Assembly (NCBI GenBank): GCA_950097015.1
Contig: CATNEN010000038.1
Location: forward strand, 13,882,001-13,946,000
From: Macrostomum hystrix
Lineage: Eukaryota; Platyhelminthes; Macrostomidae
Direction of reading: 5' to 3'
Length of the DNA stretch: 64,000 bases
Made by a program: the position numbers and the translations under genes
The notes under the pieces: generated by a model
Seen by the model: the letters and a program-made list of their open reading frames with translations, nothing else
Database searches by the model: none
What the model was told of the DNA's origin: nothing
Shown here: positions 37,501-48,728 of the stretch, in pieces
Layout: every line of letters begins with the position of its first letter
How positions within the stretch are numbered: the first letter of the stretch is position 1

Positions 37501-39640
37501 TATGCTTAGATAAAATGCCGAGATCTAGCAACATTTTTACGCTTAGTAATTTTATTCGCCCGATTTGCTATGTGCCGTCTTAATTCCTCTATGACAAATA
37601 ATAACAAATCCGTTGCCATAGCAACACAGAAAATTAAATTTTTCAAATGATATATTATAATTATGGAGTCTTATTCACGTTTTTTTGCGTTGATAATTGC
37701 TATGGCAACTAGATTTGTTGTTGTCCTATATTTGTCAGTGCATCATACTCGCTGGCTGTGCTTTATCATATTTAGCTGGCAGTAGACAACCTGCTCTTTT
37801 AAATGTTCTGCTTTAATTATTCTTTTTTCTATTGTTTACACACAGCAACAGAAGTTTTAGTCAGCCCGCTAATCTAATCTAGTATTAATTATAGTTTTTC
37901 TCTGCATTGAACCATTGCATTCTTATACCCGCACACTTGTATACCATGTAATTGTTTGTCATTTTTACTATCTAAACAATCTAGTGTCTAATTTTATCTT
38001 TTAACTATTATAAAACATTTTTTAATCTATAGGCCTCTCAAAATTTGCTACTAGTAGAGCTTCCAGTATATTATACGCTCGTACATATATGAATATGTTC
38101 GAATAGCTTATACCTTTTGTATGCTATATAGTCAGTACTATAATATAGGTTACCATAGCAACGCAGCTGACATTCAAATCTATGATTCTGTATGTATATT
38201 TGTTTGCTTAGAAACTATATGGATCTCGATTATGTTTTATTTTCTGGTCAAACAAAAGAGTGTGTTATATTATTGTGTGTTAATTATTCTGTGATGCAGA
38301 TATGATATTTATATCTTATTATATGTAGGCATTGCTAGACAAAATTTTTACTAAAACTCCCCCGTCTCATAGCCCTGTACCGTTGGCTCCCGTCTTTCAT
38401 AATCATTAATATTAAATGATCTGCTATTTAATTCTACCGCCTACTACTTACAGTAGCTGCTGGGTATGTTTTTTGTTTGCTACAATTCTGATAGTTTCTT
38501 TCTTGTTTCAGTTTCTTTAAGCGTATTATCGCAAACTCAATCTGAAAATTTGTGTTTTTTTCTTTAACGTTTTTCGCCTCAGCATTAGTTAGTTTGCCTG
38601 GCTGCAGTCTTTGTAACTATAATATTATTGTCGATGCAAATTTCCCTGTTTGATTATGTAATTAGGCGCAGAGTAACATTTAATGCTTTACACAGGGTGG
38701 GCCGTTGTATTCTGAATAGAATAATGCAAGCGAGCTCTATAACTGTGTGATATAGATCCGTGTTTCTCCTCTCACTAAGAAAACTGCCTTTCTATTTTGT
38801 TGTTTCAACAAGTGATATTGTTGTTTGTTAAATTAGATTTTTCCTATACATCTCTTGGAACAATTGAATACTACAATATTTTTACAGATTAAGAGAGGCC
38901 CAATACAATCAGAATTCTAACAAATTTATTTCTTTTTTTCTGCAGTTTTTATAATCATGTACTAATATTTCTGGCTGCTTCTGGCTGCTTATACGGCTAA
39001 TCCTTCACTGGCCAGTTTAGACACACACACATTGCACTAAACTGTACTCCAGTAATGCAGCTTTGCTTGCGAAGCCTTTTTGTACTTTTTGATTGTCTGC
39101 TTCTTGGCTACTATGGCATTGGTTCGTTGCTTGTCATCATTTCTGATTTTATTTGCTCCTATTTTGTGTTAAAAAATTCCTTCTAGCACTTTTGTAGATC
39201 CTGGCCAATGGGAATTACGCGCTGAACAATTATTAAAATCCCTATTTAATTAGCTGTAAAATCCCGTGAATCGCCTTCCGCTCATTAAATAAAAAATATA
39301 AAAATAAATCAGCTAGTTAGCGCTTATCCATGCAGCTTCTGTGCCGCTCGCTTCTTCAACATTTTTTCTATAATGTCAACTTTTAGTAGAAGCAACTAAC
39401 AGCGGGCATTGTGACAAGATTTTCATTACTGTCCGAAAGTCAATGGGTGCAGAGTTTTGATAATATACTAAATAAATAAATAAACCATTACGCCATAATG
39501 GGATCTATTTGCGGGATCTGACATTTGCCTTCATTTCTCGCGCAAAGTCTGTGACCTTTGTTGTTATTTAACCGCAAATTAGGTTGCATTTTCATACATT
39601 TGCTTAAGTCCTCCATTCCACAAACTCTCTTGCATGTTGC
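37501..39640 (+). other. MAP7 3' UTR and downstream sequence
   Basis: No exon-like ORF occurs in this AT-rich 2.1 kb. Several AATAAA signals lie near 39288-39305 and 39467-39480, so the transcript could carry a 3' UTR of up to about 2 kb. The exact end cannot be placed. Confidence 0.35.
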
Positions 39641-39654
39641 GTTATAAACTAACA

Positions 39655-40640
39655 TTGTTCAAACAGATTTCCCAGATCCTCATTGTTCAAACAGATTTCC
39701 CAGATCCTCAGATTGTTCAAACAGATTTCCCAGATCCTCAGATTGTTCAAACAGATTTCCCAGATCCTCCGATTGTTCAACCAGATTTCCCAGATCCTCA
39801 GATTGTTCAAACAGATTTCCCAGATCCTCAGATTGTTTAAACAGATTTCCGAGATCCTCCGATTGTTTAAACAGATTTCCCAGATCCTCCGATTGTTTAA
39901 ACAGATTTCCCAGATCCTCAGATTGTTTAAACAGATTTCCCAGATCCTCCGATTGTTTAAACAGATTTCCCAGATCCTCAGATTGTTTAAACAGATTTCC
40001 CAGATCCTCCGATTGTTTAAACAGATTTCTCAGACCCTCAGATTGTTTAAACAGATTTCCCAGATCCTCAGATTGTTCAAACAGATTTCCCAGATCCTCA
40101 GATTGTTCAAACAGATTTCCCAGATCCTCAGATTGTTCAAACAGGTTTCCCAGATCCTCAGATTGTTTAAACTGATTTCCCAGATCCTCAGATTGTTTAA
40201 ACTGATTTCCCAGATCCCCAGATTGTATCTACAGATTTCCCTGATCCCCAGATTGTATCAACAGATTTCCCTGATCCCCAGATTGTATCAACAGATTTCC
40301 CTGATCCCCAGATTTTACCTACAGATTTCACTGATCCCAGATTGTACCAACAGATTTCCCTGATATCCAGATTGTACCAACTGATTTCCCTGATCCCCAG
40401 ATTGTACCAACAGATTTCCCTGATCCCCAGATTGTATCAACAGATTTCCCTGATCCCCAGATTGTTCCAACTGATTTCCCTGATCCCCAGATTGTACCAA
40501 CTGATTTCCCTGATCCCCAGATTGTACCAACTGATTTCCCTGATCCCCAGATTGTACCAACAGATTTCCCTGATCCCCAGATTGTACCAACAGATTTCCC
40601 TGATCCCCAGATTGTACCAACTGATTTCCCAGATCCCGAG
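39655..40640. repeat. 30-bp minisatellite just upstream of KRTCAP2
   Basis: About 33 copies in two flavours share a phase: first GATTGTTTAAACAGATTTCC with CCAGATCCTCA, then GATTGTACCAACAGATTTCC with CTGATCCCCA. The repeat unit is divisible by three and stop-free in some frames, giving false ORFs. Each unit holds a pyrimidine run followed by CCCAG, resembling a splice acceptor. Confidence 0.95.
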
Positions 40641-40751
40641 ATTTACTCTACTCTTAGTAGAATGCTAATTTTCCTTAATAAAAAATATCTTCAGCTAAAG
40701 AATTTGTCTCCTTCGAAAGAAGCCCAGCAATCGATTGAAACACAGAAGAAA

Positions 40752-41171
40752 ATGGCTCTATCTTGTGGCGCCTCCTGCCTGTTCTCGGGCCTGGTCTCCC
40801 TGCTGCTGTTCGCTGGCATGCAGCTGTTTCGCGCCCAGCTAGCCGACAGTAAGCTGGGCACGATATTAGGCGGCGGCCTGGGCTCTCTGCTGTTCATTCT
40901 GCTGCTCACAGCTGTGAATAATTTTGAAAACGCTTTCATTCAGCGAGGCTTTCAATCGCAACTGTTTCCCGAGGTATTTGCCAGCCTAGTATTGGCCTGC
41001 ATCGCCTCCGGCATGGTACACCGTGTCTGCATCACCACCTGCTTCATCTTCTCACTGGTGGCCCTGTACTACATCAACAGCCTGTCACAGAAGATCTACG
41101 CCGCACCAGCTGAGGCTGCAGCCGCTGCCGCCATTGCCAACGCTAATTCGGCGAAGAAGAAGCGAAAATAG
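40752..41171 (+). CDS. KRTCAP2: KRTCAP2, oligosaccharyltransferase accessory subunit
   Basis: A single exon from ATG at 40752 to TAG encodes 139 residues (human about 136). KRTCAP2 is a small ER membrane subunit of the STT3A oligosaccharyltransferase, which N-glycosylates proteins as they enter the ER. The sequence shows hydrophobic segments at about 9-27 (SLLLFAGMQLF), 36-57 and 75-105. The segments containing GMVHRVCITTCFIFSLVALY and YYINSLSQKIY are nearly identical to the human protein. The C-terminus is basic (AKKKRK). The frame is open upstream to 40662, but the human N-terminus aligns at 40752, so I prefer that start; a Met at 40662 would add 30 residues. AATAAA at 41505 may end the transcript. 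Confidence 0.93.
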   Translation: MALSCGASCLFSGLVSLLLFAGMQLFRAQLADSKLGTILGGGLGSLLFILLLTAVNNFENAFIQRGFQSQLFPEVFASLVLACIASGMVHRVCITTCFIFSLVALYYINSLSQKIYAAPAEAAAAAAIANANSAKKKRK

Positions 41172-41204
41172 ACAGTTTAAAAGGCCGGCTGGGCATCTGG
41201 CGAT

Positions 41205-41490
41205 AGGTCTATAGATATTTGATAATGGGATGTGTCTATGGATATTTGATAGTGGGGAATGTGTCTATAAGCATTCGATAATGGGATGTGTCTATGGATA
41301 TTTGATAGTGGGATGTGTCTATGAACATTCGATAATGGGATGTGTCTATGGATATCAGCCACGTGTCTTTAGATATTGAAGCAAGCAAGCAAGATTTTCA
41401 TTTTAGTATATTGATGTGTCTATAGAAATCAGTCACGTGTTTAGAAATATTAGCGACGTGTCCATTGATATAAGTGATGTGTCTACCGAA
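41205..41490. repeat. ~27-bp degenerate minisatellite, KRTCAP2 3' region
   Basis: Copies of GATAATGGGATGTGTCTATG, with alternating GATATTT and CATTCGA segments, lie between the KRTCAP2 stop and the AATAAA at 41505. If that signal is used, they are in the 3' UTR. Confidence 0.8.
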
Positions 41491-41504
41491 CACTGGGTGA
41501 GAGA

Positions 41505-41510
41505 AATAAA
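41505..41510 (+). other. possible polyadenylation signal for KRTCAP2
   Basis: AATAAA lies 334 bp after the KRTCAP2 stop, at the right edge of the degenerate repeat. Confidence 0.4.
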
Positions 41511-42337
41511 TTTATATTAGACCATCTATATGCCCAGGCACTAACGCACATCACAAATTTGGCCATCCATAGTGATAGTTCTTTTCTAAAAAATTTTGTT
41601 CTTTAGCTCGTTTTGAAGCCATTTTCTATGTTGAATTATTTTAATTATGTTATCATTATATTGCTTAACACCCACTTTGTTGGCACTGTCACGTACAATA
41701 TATTTTAATGGGGCTAGTTTGGTCACAGAAGGTATTGAAAAAATCAATGTTTGTAATGACATTTCAATCCGCAAACCCTCCCGCAATGTCTTGTGTGGAA
41801 CTAAATTCTGCTTCTGATTTAATTTATTTCTTTTGAACTGCAATAAACTATACGTTCTACTAGCAGTACTCGAGTAAGTAGTAGTAATTGGGCATGCTTT
41901 TTTTCTCCGTTTCCTAGTTATACCTAGCATGTGTGTGTATTTAATAAAAATTTCGGTGTTCCTGGTTTTTTAATGCTTTTCAATCTACTTTTAGTAGTAC
42001 GTATCAGGTGAAATTCAAAACTCCTCAAAGTAGTGTAAAATCAGTAGCCGAGTGTACTTCTGTGCCAATTCTTAGTCATACAAGTAATTCTCTGTACTAC
42101 TGTGGAAATTAAAAGCCCCAGTCATTAATTGCATTAAACGGTGGCGGTCTCATATTTTCATAGATCAATTTTGAGTACAATTAAACACTGTTAGATTATT
42201 TCGGTTTTAGTTGGCCTGGTTTGAACAATTGTTTATTCAATTATGGAAAATATATACCAGTTTTCTGTTTGCTGCTTGCTAGTGGAAATACTTTTTTGTC
42301 TTCCTTTTATTTCCTCCTTGTGTTGTCTGAGTCATCC
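41511..42337. other. intergenic, likely PCCB promoter region
   Basis: AT-rich sequence with no recognised gene. A minus-strand ORF at 41586-41930 has no recognisable family. The PCCB transcription start probably lies here, left of the array in its 5' leader intron. Confidence 0.35.
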
Positions 42338-43066
42338 TCATGTTGAGCATACTCAACAGTTCACATCCTCATGCTGGGCATACTCAATAGTTCACATCCT
42401 CATGCTGAGCATACTCAATAGTTCACATCCTCATGCTGAGCATACTCAATAGTTCACATCCTCATGCTGAGCATACTCAATAGTTCACATCCTCATGCTG
42501 AGCATACTCAATAGTTCACATCCTCATGCTGGGCATACTCAATAGTTCACATCCTCATGCTGAGCATACTCAACAGTTCACATCCTCATGCTGGGCATAC
42601 TCAATAGTTCACATCCTAATGCTGAGCATACTCAATAGTTCACATCCTCATGCTGAGCATACTCAATAGTTCACATCCTCATGCTGAGCATACTCAATAG
42701 TTCACATCCTCATGCTGAGCATACTCAATAGTTCACATCCTCATGCTGAGCATACTCAATAGTTCACATCCTCATGCTGAGCATACTCAATAGTTCACAT
42801 CCTAATGCTGAGCATACTCAATAGTTCACATCCTCATGCTGAGCATACTCAATAGTTCACATCCTAATGCTGAGCATACTCAATAGTTCACATCCTCATG
42901 CTGAGCATACTCAATAGTTCACATCCTAATGCTGAGCAAACTCAATAGTTCACATCCTCATGCTGAGCATACTCAATAGTTCACATCCTCATGCTGAGCA
43001 TACTCAATAGTTCACATCCTCATGCTGAGCATACTCAATAGTTCACATCCTCATGCTGAGCAGCCA
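42338..43066. repeat. 31-bp minisatellite ending just before the PCCB start codon
   Basis: About 23 copies carry core CATCCTCATGCTGAGCATAC plus TCAATAGTTCA. The array ends about 27 bp before the PCCB ATG. Between them is CTCAATTTTGCAG, a good splice acceptor, so the array probably sits in a 5' UTR intron. Confidence 0.95.
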
Positions 43067-43092
43067 CCTACTCAATTTTGCAGCACTAAACC

Positions 43093-46000
43093 ATGTTGAG
43101 CTCTGGTGTTCGCAGCCTTCTCGCCGCCTCATCTGCGGTCAATCGGTGCTGGAGCCTCCAGGGCGTCCGCACCACTTACTCCGCCGCGCTGACTCTGCGA
43201 GTGCGCGATAAAATCGAAGAGACTCGCCGACGCTCCCTGGAGGGCGGTGGAGCCAAGCGCATCGAAGCCCAGCACCAGAAGGGCAAACTGACAGCCCGTG
43301 AGCGCATCGAGCTGCTCATGGATCCCGGCAGCTTCCGCGAGTACGACGCCTTTGTTGAGCACGACTGCGTCGATTTCGGCATGGAAAAGTCCAAGACGCC
43401 AGCCGACAGCGTCATCACTGGCCACGGCCTCATTCACGGCCGGCCGGCGTTTGTGTTCAGCCAGGATTTCACCGTCTACGGCGGCAGCTTGTCGCTGGCG
43501 CACGCCAAGAAAATCTGCAAGGCGAGTCGATTAGTTTTCTGTTTTAGTGCTCGGCAGCTATATAATGTCACTGGTGACCATGCCAAGGTCAAATGAAGTC
43601 TTGTAAGACAAGGTCGAGTACTTCGTCCTGTGAAGTCCATGTCTTCATCTTGTGAAGTAAAGTCCATGACGTCGTCCTGTCAAGTCCGTGACGTCATTTT
43701 GTGAAGTCCATGACGTCATCTTCTGAAATCAAGTCCATGACGTCATCTTCTGAAATCAAGTCCATGACGTCATCTTCTGAAATCAAGTCCATGACGTCAT
43801 CTTCTGAAATCAAGTCCATGACGTCATCTTGTGAAATCTATGACGTGCTCTTGTGAAATAAAGTTCATGACGTCATCTTGTGAGATCAAGTCCATGATGT
43901 CATATTGTAAAATCGATGACATCGTTATGTCAACACCATGTCATCATCTTGTGACGTAGTCTTGGGTTGTCTCTCGCTTTATCTACAGTGGCACATCTGA
44001 ATGATATAGTCTTTGGTGTCTGTATGTACTCATTGAAGACTTGTCTTGGCATTTATTATGTCGGTGTAATTTCATCATTATTATATCTGCATCGTACCAT
44101 CTTTGATGACCGTGTAGTGTCATTTACGCTATTCAATGTCAATTTCCTACCGCCGCAGGTGATGGACCAGGCTATGGTTGTCGGCGCTCCGGTCATCGGT
44201 CTGAACGACAGTGGCGGCGCCCGCATCCAGGAGGGCGTGGCCAGCCTGGCCGGCTATGCCGACATCTTCGAGCGCAACGTCCTGGCCTCGGGCGTCGTGC
44301 CCCAGATCTCCATGATCATGGGACCCTGCGCCGGCGGCGCTGTGTACTCACCGGCCCTGACCGACTTCATCTTCATGGTTGAGCAGTCGTCCTACCTGTT
44401 TATTACTGGCCCTGATGTGGTCAAGACTGTGACAGGTGAGGATTCTGGCAACTTTGAGGATTCGGCTTCAAGCCATCATTTCCAGCCAGATTAAGGCTAT
44501 ATTTCCAGCTACTTACCTTTATTTCCTGCATAATTGAGCCATAATTTCCAACTAGATTGGGCCTTTATTTCAAGCTAGATTGAGCCATCATTTCCAGCTA
44601 GATTGAGCCTTCGTTACCAGTCAGATTCAAGCTATATTTCAAACTAGATTAAGCCTTTGTTTACAGTTAGATTAAGCCATAATTTCCAGCTAGATTGAGC
44701 CTTCGTTTACAGCTAGATTAAGCCATCATTTCCAGCTAGATTGAGCCTTTGTTTAAAGCTAGATTAAGCCATCATTTCCAGCTAGATTGAGCTTTTGTTT
44801 AAAGCTAGATTAAGCCATCATTTCCAGCCAGATTAAGCCATCATTTCCAGCCAGATTAAGCCATCATTTCCAGCTAGATTAAGCCATCATTTCCAGCCAG
44901 ATTAAGCCATCATTTCCAGCTAGATTAAGCCTTCTTTTACAGCTACGGCTCGTAGATTAATTTATAGCTATATTTAACCAACTAGCTAGCTAGACGGCTA
45001 TTCCCCATTAACACCGCAGGCGAGACCGTGACCCAGGAGGAGCTGGGCGGCTCCAAGACCCACACCGTGACATCTGGCGTGGCCCATCGCGCCTTCGAGA
45101 ACGATGTTGACGCGCTGGCCACTCTGCGCGAGTTGTACACCTTCCTGCCAATGTCCAACCGCGATCGGGCTCCTATTCGCGACTGCCAGGTGCGTTGCTG
45201 ACCTAGTTAATGAGTTGAATACCCCACTCCATGAATGACACATTTTTAGTCTATGACGCATTCTTTGACTCCATGACTCATTCTTAGATTCCGTGACTCA
45301 TTCTTAGATTCCGTGACTCATTCTTAGATTCTATGACTCATTTTTGGATTATGTCTCATTCTAGATTCTATGACTCATTATTAGATTCCGTGACTCATTC
45401 TTAGATTCCATGGCTAATTCTAATATTCTATGACTCATTTTTAGATTCCATACCTCATTCTAGATTCTATGACTCATTCTTAGATTCCATGACTCATTCT
45501 AGATTCTATGACTCATTCTTAGATTCCATGAACCGGTACAGTAACAGTACTAACTAATTAAACGCCTGAGCGATCGACCTACTTTAGACTCGATGACCTA
45601 AAATTGAACTATGAGTCGAAAAATGTTACTCGCTGACAGCAACAACTTCAGTGCCTGAATGCATGACTGTTGTGCATAGGATTGAATGTTTTAGATTTAA
45701 TTTGTCAAGCACTTTAACCAACATATTAATCAACTTACAGGGCTTGGTAAGCAAAACTGTTCAAATATGGTCATTGTCAGTTTGATTGCTGATCTTGCGA
45801 ATTTTTTAAGTCATGTGTTGATTTTTCGCCTATATCGAGCTGTATATCAAATTAATTTCCTGGTGTGTCCTTTTGCTCAAACTTTTCCTTATCGCTGAAT
45901 GAACCGTTTACCAGTGTTCTTACTTTACAAATTAATTGACCATTGAACAGAATTTATTTTACTAAATATTATTAGTTGTTTATAGTTTATGACTAAAGTA

Positions 46001-47994
46001 CTTAGCAAACAATAGATTTTATAGAAACTCGAGTATTGATTCAATCGATTTTATCGATCTATCGATTTTATCGATCTATCGATTTTATCGATCTATCGAT
46101 TTTATCGATCTATCGATTTTATCGATCTATCGATTTTATCGATCTATCGATTTTATCGATCTATCGATTTTATCGATCTATCGATTTTATCGATCTATCG
46201 ATTTTATCGATCTATCGATTTTATCGATCTATCGATTTTATCGATCTATCGATTTTATCGATCTATCGATTTTATCGATCTATCGATTTTATCGATCTAT
46301 CGATTCATTAATTGTTAAGTTTTATTGAATTATCAAGTCTATAGATATTTTGCGCAAATTTCGATCAGAAAATCCAATTATCGACTCTATCGATTTATCA
46401 ACTTTTTAAGCATTTTGAGGATCAGATAATCCATTAGGTGACCCATTTATCGATTGTTTGACCCACGCATGTGACGCCGCATCTGCAGGACCCACCGGAC
46501 CGCGTGGTGCCCGCCCTGGACACCGTGGTGCCCCTGGAGACCACCACCGCCTACGACATGCTGGATGTGATTCGCGGCATTGTAGACGAGGAAGAATTCT
46601 TCGAGATCATGCCAAAGCACGCCAAGAACCTTGTGATTGGCTTCGGTCGCATGCACGGCCAGACAGTTGGTTTCCTTGGCAACCAGCCCAAGGTGGCCGC
46701 TGGCTGTTTGGACATCAACGCTTCAATCAAGGGCGCCAGGTTTGTTCGCTTCTGCGACGCATTCAACATTCCGCTGGTGACCCTTGTTGACGTGCCCGGC
46801 TTCCTGCCCGGCACTCAGCAGGAGTTCAACGGCATCATCAAGCACGGAGCCAAGCTCATCTACGCCTACGCTGAGGCCACCGTGCCAAAGATCACCGTCA
46901 TTACGCGCAAGGCCTACGGTGGAGCCTACTGTGTTATGAGCTCCAAGTGAGTGCGCGACTGCTCAAGCAGCGATTGGTTTGCATTGGCCTTTCTGCTCAT
47001 CAGCTTCCTTTATCCCTACCTTCCTTCCCTCCCCCACGTTTCCTTCTCCTTACCTACCTTCTCCACCACCTTCCCTTTCCCCTCCTCCCTTCCTTCTCCC
47101 ACACCTTCCCTTTCTCCTCCTCCCTTCCTTCTTCCCCACCTTCCCTTTCCCCTCCTCCCTTCCTTCTCCCCCACCTTCCCTTTCCCTCCTCCCTTCCTTT
47201 TTCCCCACCTTCCCTTTCTCCTCCTCCCTTCCTTCTTCCCCACCTTCCCTTTCCCCTCCTCCCTTCCTTCTCCCCCACCTTCCCTTTCCCCTCCTCCCTT
47301 CCTTCTCCCCCACCTTCCCTTTCCCTCCTCCCTTCCTTCTCCCCCACCTTCCCTTTCCCTCCTCCCTTCCTTCTCCCCCACCTTCCCCTTCCCTCCTCCC
47401 TTCCTTCTTCCCCACCTTCCCTTTCTCCTCCTCCCTTCCTTCTTCCGCACCTTCCCTTTCCCTCCTCCCTTCCTTCTTCCCCAAATTCCCTTTCCCTTCC
47501 CTTTTCCCCACCTTCCTTCTTACCCACCTTCCTTCTTACCCACCTTCCTTCTTCCCCTCCTTCCTTCTTCCCCACCTTCCTTATTCCCCAACTTCCCTTC
47601 TCTCCAACCTCCCTTCTCCCCAACTTCCATTCTTCCTTACCTTCCCTCTTCCCCCTTCTTATTTGAGAGTGGTGTCAGCCCCACCAAGCAACCAACCCCT
47701 CTCCCTGAAAGGCACCTGCGCGGTGACGTCAACTACGCCTGGCCAAGCGCCGAGATTGCCGTGATGGGCGCCCAAGGCGCCGTCAAGATCATCTTCCGCG
47801 GCAAGGACCAGGCCAAGGCCGAGGCCGACTACATCGACAAGTTCGCCAATCCCTTCCCGGCCGCTGTGCGCGGCTACGTCGACGACATCGTGAAGCCGCG
47901 CTTCACCCGGCAGCTGATCTGCCGGGACCTGGAGCTGCTGCGCACCAAGTCTCTGACCAACCCGTGGCGCAAGCACGGCAACATGCCGCTGTGA
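43093..47994 (+). CDS. PCCB: propionyl-CoA carboxylase beta chain, mitochondrial
   Basis: PCCB is the carboxyltransferase half of propionyl-CoA carboxylase. It moves CO2 from biotin on the alpha chain to propionyl-CoA to make methylmalonyl-CoA. Exons 43093-43521, 44159-44435, 45020-45189, 46489-46946 and 47712-47994 join to 538 residues (human 539). Residues 1-33 are Arg/Ser/Ala-rich without acids, a mitochondrial transit peptide. The carboxyltransferase domains are complete. Motifs include [54 protein letters not shown] in the N-half, and DVPGFLPGT and [15 protein letters not shown] in the C-half, ending WRKHGNMPL. Intron 1 has a GC donor (AAG/GCGAGT), required by the reading frame. All four introns contain simple or tandem repeats. 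No defect was seen, so it should be functional. Confidence 0.97.
43610..43945. repeat. ~27-bp repeat of CRE palindromes, PCCB intron 1
   Basis: Copies of CCATGACGTCATCTTCTGAA plus ATCAAGT give at least seven perfect TGACGTCA octamers, the consensus CREB/ATF site, within about 200 bp, with further near matches. They lie about 0.2 kb inside the first intron. Confidence 0.85.
44470..44945. repeat. ~23-bp degenerate minisatellite, PCCB intron 2
   Basis: Copies of AGATTAAGCCATCATTTCCA plus GCT, with GCCTTTGTTTACA variants, cover most of this intron up to about 75 bp before the acceptor at 45019. Confidence 0.9.
45235..45535. repeat. ~20-bp degenerate repeat, PCCB intron 3
   Basis: About 14 copies of TTAGATTCCATGACTCATTC with small deletions. 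This is the first of two arrays in the intron. Confidence 0.85.
46043..46306. repeat. perfect 17-bp repeat of ATCGAT sites, PCCB intron 3
   Basis: About 15 copies of ATCGATTTTATCGATCT occur with no visible substitution, by far the most uniform array in the window. Each unit has two ATCGAT palindromes. Diverged ATCGATTTATC copies continue to about 46455. Confidence 0.95.
47000..47662. repeat. polypyrimidine minisatellite, PCCB intron 4
   Basis: The plus strand is almost pure C/T with interspersed A (CTTCCCTTTCCCCTCCTCCC and close variants, period about 32 bp) for over 600 bp. All six frames lack stops over long stretches, so the large ORFs here are artefacts. Mirror-symmetric homopurine-homopyrimidine tracts of this kind can form triplex DNA. 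Confidence 0.95.
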
Positions 47995-48728
47995 GTGCGC
48001 CCGGCACCCGGTATTCAATTCGATTCGATAATCTCTCTTGAGTTTGACTCCAGACTGACTCTCCCCAAACGCAGTGGCCCCGTTTTATTAACTATATAGT
48101 TAGTCTTGTGTGCAACTTTCTGTTGTCTCTGTCATAGGCATAGATTGCTAGGCAATGCCCCTGTATTGTGTAGAATGTTCCGCATGGTCTTTTTGTTTAC
48201 AAATGAAACGCTACTCATCGATCTCTTAATTTTTTAATCAAGAATGACAAAAAGGGTCGATCAGCAGCTCACTCAGTAGTATATATCAGTTAGTTTTCTT
48301 AGACAGCTTCATAATTTGCGTTGACTCAACTCGGTCTGTCGTTTTTTTAGTTTTAAAAAAAAATGAAAATTTATTCATACTCTTGCCGTAAGTTGCTTGA
48401 CTGGTTTTTTAGTTGTCGTGATGATGTCAGAAAATACTCCACCAACACCCACCTTAGACTCAATAGCCAGAAGTAGACACAGAAATGATGCAAAACATTG
48501 TTCATCAAGTTTTTTGACCCACCGCCTGCTGTCTGCTTTCGATGTTTGGTACAAACAAATATAAATTAGGTGTGAAGCTTTTCATCGATTTTTTCCAGAA
48601 TTTTCTAAATTAGAATTTTTGCTGTTGTTTTTAAGACTGTCACTACAGAAATAGCCTGCATTAATTAAATTCTATACTGCGACCTGCTTTGCTCTCTTAT
48701 TTCTTCTTAATTTGTGCGTCACCTGCTC
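47995..48728. other. PCCB 3' UTR and intergenic sequence
   Basis: AT-rich, no gene recognised, and no clear AATAAA close to the PCCB stop. Confidence 0.35.

Noticed and set aside
39634-40668. Repeat ORFs upstream of KRTCAP2 as coding sequence
   Set aside because: The open frames follow from a 30-bp stop-free unit, two frames are open at once, and the KRTCAP2 N-terminus aligns at 40752.
41586-41930. Minus-strand 114-codon ORF as a gene or LINE remnant
   Set aside because: No recognisable motif, no splice borders, AT-rich composition. Most likely chance.
46947-47660. Large Pro/Ser/Phe-rich plus-strand and Gly/Arg/Glu-rich minus-strand ORFs
   Set aside because: All frames are open because the DNA is almost pure pyrimidine on one strand. 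The region is PCCB intron 4.
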